Positions 12,651 through 21,610 of a DNA stretch of 64,000 nucleotides are shown piece by piece. The DNA comes from Boswellia sacra. Its lineage: Eukaryota; Streptophyta; Magnoliopsida; Sapindales; Burseraceae. The translations under genes were made by a program, and so were the position numbers. The notes below the pieces were generated by a model. It ran no database searches and was not told where the DNA came from. It saw nothing but the letters and a program-made list of their open reading frames with translations. The stretch lies in assembly GCA_013180625.2 (NCBI GenBank), contig SNVD02016162.1, forward strand, positions 1-64,000. The letters run 5' to 3'. Every line of letters begins with the position of its first letter. Position 1 is the stretch's first letter.

Positions 12651-12709
12651 TTTTCAGGAAAGTTGTTCTGATGATTGGCCATGATTGATGACCAGTGGCT
12701 CTAATAACA

Positions 12710-12935
12710 AGTTGAATTTAGAAACAAGAAAATAAGATGATTCTAGATAGATTCTTTTGTAACCGAAGCTTTTATTAAATCTTGAATAATGATTTTACAG
12801 AGAGCATGTAGCATATATATACAATTGCTTTAACAGAAAGTTAACAAACTTTTGCTAAGCTGGCAGTTGCTTTACAGCTCAGCTACACTTGGCACTAACT
12901 AACTTCTTGAAAACAATAACTAACTTTCCTTAACA
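12710..12935 (-). repeat. 5' LTR of the minus-strand Copia
   Basis: This is the partner of 3051-3276. It is followed on the minus strand by the primer-binding-like TGTTATTAGAGCC at about 12696-12709. Confidence 0.88.
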
Positions 12936-13184
12936 CAAAACAATGGATTATATATATAATAGGAGAAATTGATTAAACGTAAATATCGATTCCATGATTC
13001 ACAATTAGTTATTCTTATCTATTTTAGAACAAAAACAAAAAACAAAAACAAAAAAGCCACTGCATTAATATAATTTGATAAGTCATGGATTAGGTTGTTT
13101 CTAAGAAGAAAGATCAAGTAGAAGCATACTATAGAGTACAATACGAATATTAAACTCTTTGTTACAAAGATTCAATGTAAGGTT

Positions 13185-13400
13185 TTGTATATAATGAAGT
13201 TGAACCCTTAATTGGCCCCTTGTCATCGTTCCATGCATGGGAAAACAAGATGCACCCGCTATTAAAATGATTTAAGTTAAGCAAAAGAGTAAAGCAAATT
13301 AAGCAATGCTTGACTCTTAACTTGAAAACCTAACAGTGTCTTTAATAAGGATCTGGTGCTTTAATTAACCTTCAATAATTTAAGGCTCCAATTCCATAAC
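13185..13400 (-). promoter_or_regulatory. Minus-strand upstream block of the CC-only family (orphan)
   Basis: Its reverse complement matches the block upstream of 15705. It has the GATCC/ATTAAAGACACTG segment, AAGTTAAGAGTCAAGCATTG, TTAACTTAAATCATTTTAAT, CCATGCATGG (an RY-type CATGCA palindrome) and GGGTTCAACTTC before a TATATA-like stretch. The coding region that should follow toward 12936 is missing. The same segment occurs at 46560-46790 in the same orientation. Confidence 0.6.
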
Positions 13401-13439
13401 AAAGTTGATATATAAAAATTAGAGAATGGGAATAATATT

Positions 13440-13850
13440 ACTGAAAAGACTTGTATGCATTATATGTAATATTATTAAATAGTTATTCCACAAGGTTAGA
13501 TGTAAGCATATATAAGATGCATCCTTGAATAAAGAAACAAAAATCACAATAATAATAGACACACAAGAAACTATGGAAATAATAAGGAAATGCAGCTAAT
13601 TAACAGGATCGAGCTTTTAAATTTATGTTATGGTTGACCGTCATTCTGCCTGCAGCCAGATCGATTAGTAGGTTAATTTTTCATCACAACAGCTAGCTAG
13701 CATGCAACTTTTATCATCTTCTCGGCCAACTTTTCGAAGCTGCTCCTTCTTTAGAGTAGCCACAACTTCAAGCTAATTTCTAGCCACTATAATTTATCCT
13801 TGAACTTGTAGCTTGACCTACAGTCATTAGAACAGGATAGATTCCAACTT
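13440..13850 (-). pseudogene. 3'-end relic of a CC-only gene, minus strand
   Basis: On the minus strand from about 13850, AGGTCAAGCTACAAGTTC matches the segment at 16061-16078 of the intact gene. The sequence then continues as a degraded C-terminal region (CAGCTTCGAAAAGTTG; GATCTGGCTGCAGG; GGTCAACCATAACAT) and a 3' UTR with CTTATTATTTCCATAG, TTTCTTTATTCAAGGATGC and ACTATTTAATAATATTAC. These also occur downstream of 35109 and in the other two minus relics. The N-terminal half is gone and no frame remains open. Confidence 0.6.
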
Positions 13851-13859
13851 CACGCTCTT

Positions 13860-15030
13860 GAGGGCGTTTCAACATAAGAAACAGATATAATTGAGTGAAT
13901 GAATGGAAGTGTTGCATATTATTCATTTACAAGAAGGGGTTTATATAAAATAAACCCAAGTGAAAAAATGATAGAATAAATAAAATGCAAACATTCAAAT
14001 ATAACATTTGATAAGATAAATGTGAAACAGACATTTAAATTTAATTTCCATGAGAAGGTAAGTGGATAATATTTACGAGTAGTTAGAGAATTATCATGCT
14101 TTGATAATAAGAAATAAAAGGTATTGGAGTCTTTTTGTAAGTATCATAACCTTTTCACGAAGGTTCAATGATAATCCAATTTTCACACATTATTTTCACC
14201 TTTTATCTTTAAGTTTTTTGTCTTTCTTTTGTGTTTAATTGATGAATTTTGTCTAAATTGGTATGAATTCTACCTAAGGAATTTCAGGATTTGAACCTGA
14301 TTAAATGAAGTCAAACTTCTACAATGTTTTGTCTCATGTGGAAGGCAAATTCAAATGGCCTGTGGATGAAAATGAGCTGAAAAGGAAAGTGAATGATCGA
14401 CTATTAATTTGGAGTATTTAAACTTTTGGTGGAGCACTCAAGGGATATAAAAAGAAAATCATTTTTATACTTCTCTTTGCAAGACCACCCAGCAAAGTGT
14501 TCACTAACTTGGAGAATCAATTAAAGCTGGTCCACATGTGTAAGTAAAGGACAGAAAGGAAAGGCTATGAGTATGTTCTCTCTTGTCGGCTGGGATTGGG
14601 AAGAAAAAGGGAGAGAAATGATTCAAGCAAGATTCATTCGAATTGAGGAGAAAAAATCTGTTGGAAGACAGATTGCTAGTCATTCTTGTTCAGAAACTTC
14701 TTGGAGATGACAGACTGCTTAAATTTTTGTGATTGTCTATAGTGTTAATTTTAGTTAATCAAGTTTTGTTTAATTTTATAAAAAGCCAATCCTCTTTTAT
14801 AATTATTTAAATAAAATAGTGGTTAATACAATTTCGGTATTTAGTAGCGACGTCCTCTGAGACAATACTTGTACTCTCATTTTATTACTTGTCCACGATA
14901 TCATGTACTTGCGATTTTTAAGCAACATTCAGCAATAATTAGATGTTCATGCCCTCTAACCCAATCCTAACCCGAAGAAGGAAGGAAAAAAAATTAAATC
15001 TGCACTTACATTTACAGTGTTTTCATTTGT
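13860..15030. other. No gene seen; part resembles an LTR end
   Basis: I found no convincing coding region. Around 14840-14925, GACGTCCTCTGAGACAATAC, a TATTACTTGTCCACGATATC segment and GTACTTGCG resemble a sequence I recall from the 3' part of many plant retrotransposon LTRs. I could not find matching TG/CA ends or a target duplication. Treat it as a possible old LTR fragment only. Confidence 0.35.
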
Positions 15031-15039
15031 ATTTTCCTT

Positions 15040-15704
15040 TTCTTAAGTTACAGTCTTTTTATCTTCGTCAGATGATCAATTCTCTTGCTCTTCATGTATT
15101 TCTTTCAACAGTAAGTAGTTTTTAGAGAGAAAAATTAATTAACCTATGTTGCGTTAATTTGGAAATTAATTGGAAAATATTTCTAACTGTTTAATCAATT
15201 GAAGGATTACAAATTGAAGAATGCAAATGATTGATGGTAGGGACAATGTATAGTGAGTGTATTACATATATATGAGATAGGTGATGTTAATTAAAATTAC
15301 CTTATATATTTTGTGAATTTTATTCAATCAAAGATGCTTTAAAAAATTTAATTAAAAAATTGGTCCAAGAATAACTTAACGTTTGTGATTCTAAGACTGT
15401 TAAAAAATAATTTATTAAAGGCTAATTAAGGCACGAGATCTTTAATATTGAAGACACTATTAGGCATTCAAGTTAAGAATCAAGCATTGCTTTGCTCTTT
15501 TGCCTGACTTAAATCATTTTGTAATTGTGATTGCTTTTAATTTTTTAGTCCATGCATGGAACCACAGCAAAGGACCAATTAAGGGTCGAACTTCAATATA
15601 TATGAAACCTAACACAACTATTCTTATAGCACTTTACAACAAATTAAGACTCTAACTTCCCCATTATACTGTACGATCTGTTCTCTAATTTCTTCGTTGA
15701 AACA
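15040..15704 (+). promoter_or_regulatory. Promoter and 5' leader of the intact CC-only gene
   Basis: The segment 15420-15704 is the conserved upstream block: GAGATCTTTAATATTGAAG, AAGTTAAGAATCAAGCATTG, TTAAATCATTTTGTAATTG, CCATGCATGG at 15550-15559 (CATGCA is the RY core bound by plant B3 factors) and AATATATATGAAACC at about 15596-15609, a likely TATA box 100 bp before the ATG. The part 15040-15420 also matches 47050-47400 before the 53127 copy, so the duplication covers the whole upstream region. B3 regulation is an inference from the motif alone. Confidence 0.6.
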
Positions 15705-16280
15705 ATGTTCTCCTCCTCTGATCAGAAAAAGCTTACCGCGTTAGAAAGGTTATGCGGCATCACATATAAGCAAATTTGTCCTGATTGTCTAAACGCTGGC
15801 ATTAGAAAAGCATCGTATATAAAGAAGCTTAAAGAAAATGTAGATACTTTAAAGGAGGAGTGGCAGAAGTTGATTGAAGAAAGGGACGATGTGATTTGGA
15901 GGGTTGTCCTTGAAGAGCAACAAGGAAAGCAACGGCTGAGCCAAGTGCAAGGCTGGGTTGCAAGGGTGAAAGCTCAGGAAACTGAAGTTGGGGAACTGAT
16001 AGAAAAAAGCCCTCAAGAGATTGGGAAATTATCTCTTCGAGGCTACTATTCTAAGGAATTCAGGTCAAGCTACAAGTTCGGGAAAAAAGTGGTTGAGAAG
16101 TTAGATGATTTGAAAAAGTTGAAGCGTGATCGTGAAGCCTTCAAAGATCATGTAGCTGATGAGAAGATACCAAAAGGTGCTGCTATGGATGAAAAACAGA
16201 CTGAGCCAACAGCGGTAGCCCCGCAGCATGGACAGGAAGTCGAGCCGCCTTCTCACAACGACACTGATGATCAACCATGA
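15705..16280 (+). CDS. CC-only protein related to the RPS5-type CNL coiled-coil domain
   Basis: This is a single open frame of 191 codons with no intron needed. Residues about 38-150 carry the CC signature of RPS5/RFL1-type NB-LRR proteins: SYIKKLKENVDTLKEEWQKL, RDDVIWRV, a QRLSQVQGWVARV segment, TEVGELI, GYYSKEF and SSYKFGKKV. Near residue 166, MDEKQTEPTAV corresponds to the linker that in full receptors (VDERPTEPTVVG-like) leads directly to NB-ARC. Here an acidic tail ending NDTDDQP and a stop follow instead. There is no P-loop, NB-ARC or LRR. The N-terminus MFSSSDQKK lacks the Gly2/Cys4 acylation signal of RPS5. Heptad patterning suggests oligomerisation. A decoy, adaptor or helper role in immunity is an inference; it could also be an expressed remnant. 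The start is the first ATG after the conserved leader, and AATAAA-like ATTAATAAACAG follows the stop. The shared stop position in paralogues argues that the short form is old. Confidence 0.8.
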   Translation: MFSSSDQKKLTALERLCGITYKQICPDCLNAGIRKASYIKKLKENVDTLKEEWQKLIEERDDVIWRVVLEEQQGKQRLSQVQGWVARVKAQETEVGELIEKSPQEIGKLSLRGYYSKEFRSSYKFGKKVVEKLDDLKKLKRDREAFKDHVADEKIPKGAAMDEKQTEPTAVAPQHGQEVEPPSHNDTDDQP

Positions 16281-17940
16281 TATAAAAACTCTGGTTAATA
16301 AACAGCTATGTAATGTATATTAGCTTTATTATGCGTTTCCGATACTTTGATGATTATTAAATTAAAATACCCAAGTTAATTTTATGTCTTAATTAATTAC
16401 ATTTGTCATCAGGGAAATTATTAACGTTATCCTGTATAACCAATTACTATTATCTTGGACACTTCAATTCAATTCCCTTCTCAATAGTTATGACTTATGA
16501 CCTTTAGAAAAGAAAGAAATCCAAGTTATTATGTCTTTTACGCGGTGTGTTTGAAACTCTTCCACGTACAAAGTTTTATGCATGTACTGTTGAATTTTGG
16601 TATGTCTGACTGGGTGTGTTCGAAAAAACTATTACTCTTACATGTTCATGTGGGTTGCAAACCGAACATTTGATTTTGCAATTTTTAGGTGTTATGATTT
16701 ATTTTGATATTCCTTATTAGAACATTAAGCAAACTTGGAACAAGTTTACGTTACTTGTTAACATTGTCACCTTTTAAAAATATTTTAAATCTTTTCCTGT
16801 AATTTGTAAAGATAATTTTCATTTGTGCACTACGTTTAATTATCCAAATCCATTAAAAAGTTTGCATCTAATTATGGTTAAATTTTTGTATTACTCATAG
16901 TCTTTTTTATTTTATAAATAAATTGAACTTCAAAATAAAATTTCATTTATTTATAATCATAGGAGTGAGGAGTAAACTTAAATTTTATTTGTTGCACATC
17001 ACATTCTATTACACATACAATCAATTTTTATATATACATTATATTTTCATTTAATTTTATATTTTTTATTGTTGACTGAAAGCTTTAATCTTTTCATCAA
17101 GTTTTACACCGTTTTTCCTTTTAAAAAATTATTTATGTTTTTGAATGAATAAATTAAGAAACCATGAAAACATTTTAATTTAAATTTTTTATTGCATCCA
17201 AATAATTCCTTCAATCGACGTGACTTGTAACATGTTTATATAACTTTACAGAAGTTTATATGAATTGCAAGTTTTTCTGCCTAATTAATGATCATATATA
17301 ATATACATACTTCTAGATGATGAATGTGTATGCTTGTTTGTATATGTATAAGGTTTCAAAGCGACAAGCATCATTGAGCTATATATTGTATGATAGAACA
17401 ATTTTGATGTATGAGATTGAACCAATGTATAAATGCTATTTTTAATAATTAGTCTACATTAGTATATTTTGGATGTCAAACATATGATATAAATGTGATA
17501 TACGTGGTGAATTTTTTATTTACCCAAATTACATATCGAAACATCATTTTAACATGGTACGGAACTCTAGACTTTCTCTTTTTTTACAGAAGGGAAGCAT
17601 GATATAAATATATATGATGAAATTTCACTTTTACTTTGTAGACATCTAATTGATGAGGACGTCGTATTAGAAAAGAGAAACTTTTTCCTCTAAATGAATG
17701 ACTCTTGGCCAAAAGTGATATTGATAGACATAAGTATATATATATTGTCAGGGCCTATTGAGAGGTTTTTGCATGCATAAGCAAAAAAAAAAAAAAAAAA
17801 AGCAAAAATTACATAGGACGAATTTCCGGTTGTTGAAATCCTGTCGAATAATCGCGGTGGGGACTGGAGGACATTGTTGTGAACCATCATGCAGGATAAC
17901 TCATAAGCTCGTAATCACGGAGAGGGATCATATCGTTAAA
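16281..17940. other. AT-rich intergenic DNA
   Basis: The first 100 bp are the 3' UTR of the CC-only gene. The rest is AT-rich with no supported gene. A poly-A run lies at about 17783-17801. No element ends were recognised. Confidence 0.5.
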
Positions 17941-17944
17941 TGTA

Positions 17945-18245
17945 TGCATCACATATTGGTAATATTAATTATTGAATAGTTCATTCCACATGGTTATCAC
18001 ATACAATATTGCAAGCATACATTTTGAAAATATATGTAGTAAAGAAACAAATATTATAGCAGTAATAGAAAGACAGCAGAAACTATGAAAATAATAGGCA
18101 AAATATTTGTTTATTGACAAAAGCTTTTAATGTTATTATAGTTCACCATTTTGCTGTGAGCAGCCAGGTCAGTAGGTTTCACGTTCGCAGCAGCGGCTTC
18201 TGGTACCCCTTAGATACCTTTCCGAATTTTCCGTTCTTTATCTCA
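17945..18245 (-). pseudogene. 3'-end relic of a CC-only gene, minus strand
   Basis: The reverse complement of about 18245-18130 reads GAAAATTCGGAAAGGTATC, then GCCGCTGCTGCGAACGTG and GACCTGGCTGCTCACAGCA, ending near a TAT/TAA. This corresponds to 35006-35109 of the frameshifted paralogue (GGAAATTTCGAAAAGGCAAC ... CGGCTGGCTTCTCGCAGCA). Its 3' UTR follows to 17945 with TTAAAAGCTTTTGTCAATAA and TATTTTCATAGTTTCTGCTG. The coding body between here and the promoter block at 18480 is deleted. Confidence 0.6.
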
Positions 18246-18479
18246 TCCACAACTTGATGATTTACATGTGAGTAGTGCTATGTACATTTAAAAATCTTGT
18301 ATATAAATTTATGTATACAAACTGATATGATATTATATTATTTTTTTATTTACATATTATCATCCTAAATTAATAGTTAACTTTGTGTATTTACTACTCT
18401 AATCACGTTATGATAACTTAATTTGTAGAAACAGTTTGTAATACTATCATTATTCTATATATTGAGGGAGAGAGAAAGC

Positions 18480-18854
18480 TCTTTTGGTCGCATAAAGTGT
18501 TTCATGCATTCGTGCTAAAGGAAAAACAGTGCTATTACAAAATGATTTAACGCTGGCTAAAGGGCGAAGGAAAGCTTGATTCTTAACTTGGTTGCCGCAC
18601 AGTGCCTTTGTTAAAGATCTCTTATCCCTTGATGGGTGATTGTTTCATATTTAAATTGACTTTTAATATTTAAACCACCCTAATTAAAAATATATATAAT
18701 TATGTACTCTGTACAGCTGCGTTACCATATATACGTACACCTTTGCTAGCTGTCATTAACGCTATTTAATTCTGTGTTTTATATGTAAATCACTTATGCT
18801 TTCTTTCATACAAATCGATTTTCATTGATGTTCTCAAGTTCTTAACTCTTAATC
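18480..18854 (-). promoter_or_regulatory. Minus-strand upstream block of the deleted CC-only copy
   Basis: The reverse complement follows the order of 381-830 and 34140-34604: GAAAGAAAGCATAAGTGATT, GCTAGCAAAGGTGTACGTAT, TTTTTAATTAGGGTGGTTTA, AGATCTTTAACAAAGGCACT, AACCAAGTTAAGAATCAAGC, GTTAAATCATTTTGTAATAG. It points to the relic at 17945-18245. The Mutator-like element is inserted at its distal edge (18855). Confidence 0.6.
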
Positions 18855-20482
18855 GGGGTAACATTAAAAACACTCCCTGAACTTTGCTTTATTACCAGAC
18901 GAAATGTCTCTTTTGGGTTTGCATCCGTGCAGTGTCTAACCTTAAAGTTTTTGGCATCTTTCAGTCTAGCAAACGGATTTTGTTTGCTTTTGAATTAACG
19001 AACCAAGACACATTGGTAAAATAATAAATGAAAACAAAACTGTTGAATTTTCATTTCCCTTCGAAACACCAAAACGAGGACTTCTCAGTCCTCTACTCCA
19101 CCAACTCTTAATCACCCTCGTCCTCCACCTCCATCTCCTCCACTCCTCACCCAACCACCGCCACCTCCAAACATGGCCCTATGCGGTCATGGTGGCAATC
19201 TGTCTCTAGAGGTGCCGGCTCTCACTCTAGCATTCTCTCCTTGCCTTCCATTCTCTCCTCCACCACCACCAAACCCTTCAAGTGAACCCAAGGACCATAT
19301 AAATCATCAAACAAACGTTCACATAATAAACCCATATCAGAAAACAAAATTTACCACTGAAGAGTCAAGCTACAACACAAAGACAGCCCGCAAAAAGCAA
19401 CTCCAGCTCCTTACAAAACATAACGCAAATATGCATCAAATTTCTAATTAAACTCACAATAATTGTACTCCTTTTTGCATACATGGAGGGGCATTAGTTG
19501 AAGAATCTTGTTGAGAATGCGCAACCGAATGACTAGCAAAAGTTCGTTGGAAGTTGATTCATTCTCTTCACTTCTTCATGAACCGCAGCCTTCTTCTCTT
19601 CATCACCGATTTTCCTCCATATATTTTTGAACTAGGTTCTTGTTATTCTCCGTAGCCTATTCATCATAACCATAAAATTGTCATTCCACTCTTATGCAAC
19701 ACAAACAAACATCGACTCTCTAATTTCATACCACCAAACATGGCCTAAGAGAAATTGTCATTTAAATATAGAAGAAGGAAAATTAAAATTGGACTTTATT
19801 TTTTGAAAAGAAAATTATGGAATTTAATTGAGACGAAAAGGAGAAACAACCCTAAAAAATGAAGAGAGGGATAGAGACATGCAGAACAGGTCGCTTTTGT
19901 TTCCTCCATCTCCTCCTTCTCCAGCTCCAACCCCGATCCCCTCTTTCACTGGCTCTACGACTTTTACCTCTCTTCCGACCCATCTCTGCCTCATTGTCCT
20001 CTCCTTTCTCCCTCGCCTTTCCGCCCTCTACCTCAATCGTATCCATTCCAACGAGACCTTCACAATTCCTTCTCTTTCTGGATTTAAAGCCATAATTCTT
20101 GTCATCTACGCCTCTGAGGCCAAGTCATGTGCCCGGAAGGCTTTGCTTGTTCAAATTCCGGATCCGTCCCAGCCTTCACTCTACCACACATGGCAGACCA
20201 AGCCTAGTAGTCCAAACAAGGAGAACAACAAAAAATCTCAGCCGTGGGTTTGCAGGTTTGTAAAAATGATTAATCCCCATTAATTAGGGATATCAAGGCA
20301 TTTTTGAAAAAAGAAAAAAAAAAAAAAAAAGTCTGGTCCACTAATTCAAAAGCAAACCGAATCCGTTTATTGGACCTGAAGGATACCAAAAACTTAAAGA
20401 TTAGGGACCGTAGTGTATAAGCCCAAAAAAGGTTTTTCCACAAATATAGAACAAACTTCAAGGGTGTTTTTGATATTTCCCC
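18855..20482. mobile_element. Mutator-like non-autonomous element with ~160-bp inverted ends
   Basis: The left end (GGGGTAACATTAAAAACACT, with TTAAAGTTTTTGGCATC, AAACGGATTTTGTTTGCTTT and GAATTAACGAACCAAGAC) and the reverse complement of the right end (GGGGAAATATCAAAAACACC, with TTTAAGTTTTTGGTATCC, AAACGGATTCGGTTTGCTTT and GAATTAGTGGACCAGAC) align over about 160 bp. Such long inverted ends fit the Mutator superfamily. A clean 9-bp duplication directly at the ends is not seen. Instead an imperfect 25-bp direct repeat starting GTTCTCAA flanks the element (18830-18854 and 20483-20507). No transposase is present. A pyrimidine-rich interior with an exon-like frame suggests a Pack-MULE. Confidence 0.7.
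19828..20283 (+). pseudogene. Possible captured exon inside the Mutator-like element
   Basis: One frame stays open for 151 codons. Its second half (from about 20045) has protein-like composition, with FTIPSLSGFKAIILVIYASE and QIPDPSQPSLYHTWQTKP. The first half is Pro/Ser/Leu-rich and less convincing, and no ATG context or splice site is clear. I do not recognise the family. The higher GC and C-rich coding strand compared with its surroundings fit a captured plant exon. It may equally be chance in C/T-rich DNA. Confidence 0.4.
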
Positions 20483-20761
20483 GTTCTCAATTCTTAATTG
20501 TTAATCCTAGAATTATTTAATCCAACATGAAGAGACAGAGAGAGATAGAGAGAGTTAATGAATTAAATGACAAAAGAAGAGACCTGACAAGTGACTTAAT
20601 TATTGTATATCTAATTTGCTTGAATAGTAATATCATCACTTAGTTTATTTAATTCGTAATACTTTTAGAAAAATTCAGGAAATATATATTGAGTTTCACT
20701 TAATCTTTTGCTCTATAAAGTATAAAGTGTCAGTTTCCTTCAGGAAATACTCAGTTTGGAG

Positions 20762-21610
20762 TAGGGGTGGCAATTTTTGACACGATATGTGAATACAACT
20801 TGACACGACACAGGTTTAAGCGGGTTTGAGTTTTGGCATATTCGTATTCGTGTTCGTGTCATGTTTGTGTCGAAGATGTCAACTCGTTTATTAATCGTGT
20901 CGTATTCGGGTTGAGAGTCTTCAACACGTGAATACGATTTTGACATGACACGATTATGAGATGGACATGATTATGACATGAACACGATTTTGACACGAGT
21001 AACACGAATAACACGAATACATATTATACACAATTGACACGATAACACGATTAACATGAATATTGGCACGAACACGATTATGACACGAGTAATACGAATA
21101 ACACGAATACATATTATACACGATTGACACAATAACACGATTAACACAAATATTGATACATTACATATTAAATTTAAAAATACTAAACTTTTTAAATATT
21201 TTAGTCCCTACATGTATATAAATTTTAAAATAAAAATAGAATTTTAAGAACATAATAAATTTTAAAACTTAGGATATTTTTGTTATTTAACAAAAGTTGA
21301 AATTTTAATCGTGTTAATGTGTCATAATCGTGTTAACGGGTCATAATCGTGTCAATCGAATCGTGTCAATAATGTAAATATGTCTTAATCGTGTTAGACG
21401 GGTCGTGTTCGTGTTTAACACGATTACGACCCGTTTATTATTCGTGTTAGCGTATCATGTCGTGTTACCCGTTTAATAATCGTGTCGTATTCGTGTCGTG
21501 TTATAGTGACACGAATAATAAACGAGTCGTGTTCATGTTGGGTCAATCTTTATCGTGTCACAGCTCGACATGACACGAATACGACCCGTGAACACAAATT
21601 GCCACCCCTA
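20762..21610. mobile_element. Non-autonomous hAT element, 849 bp
   Basis: The ends are TAGGGGTGGCAATTT and its inverted partner AAATTGCCACCCCTA. GTTTGGAG at 20754-20761 is repeated exactly at 21611-21618. An 8-bp duplication and TAGGGGTGGCAA ends are typical of hAT elements. The interior is almost wholly built from ACACGA/TCGTGT motifs in both orientations, and there is no transposase. Confidence 0.92.

Larger units (their letters stand above)
3051..12935 (-). mobile_element. Decayed Ty1/Copia element, split by a CACTA insertion
   Basis: Two 226-bp LTRs in the same orientation bound the element (3051-3276 and 12710-12935), with CAAAA at 3046-3050 and again at 12936-12940. On the minus strand the LTR starts TGTTAAGG. 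A primer-binding-like TGTTATTAGAGCC follows the right LTR internally. A purine-rich CACTTGAGAGGGCT precedes the left LTR. Coding remnants in Copia order (gag, protease, integrase, reverse transcriptase/RNase H) read right to left. All carry stops and frameshifts, so the element cannot act alone. A 4.9-kb CACTA element sits between integrase and reverse transcriptase. Without it the Copia would be about 5.0 kb, the usual size. Confidence 0.9.

Noticed and set aside
14943..15000. Telomere-like CTAACCCAATCCTAACCC
   Set aside because: There are only two imperfect units, with no array.
16281..17940. NB-ARC or LRR exons downstream of the CC-only gene
   Set aside because: I looked for a P-loop (GxGGxGKT), kinase-2 or LRR pattern and saw none. 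The sequence is AT-rich and frames are short.
19173..19451. A 92-codon frame as a gene
   Set aside because: It has low-complexity Pro/Ser and then Asn/Lys content, no recognisable motif, and lies inside the Mutator-like element.
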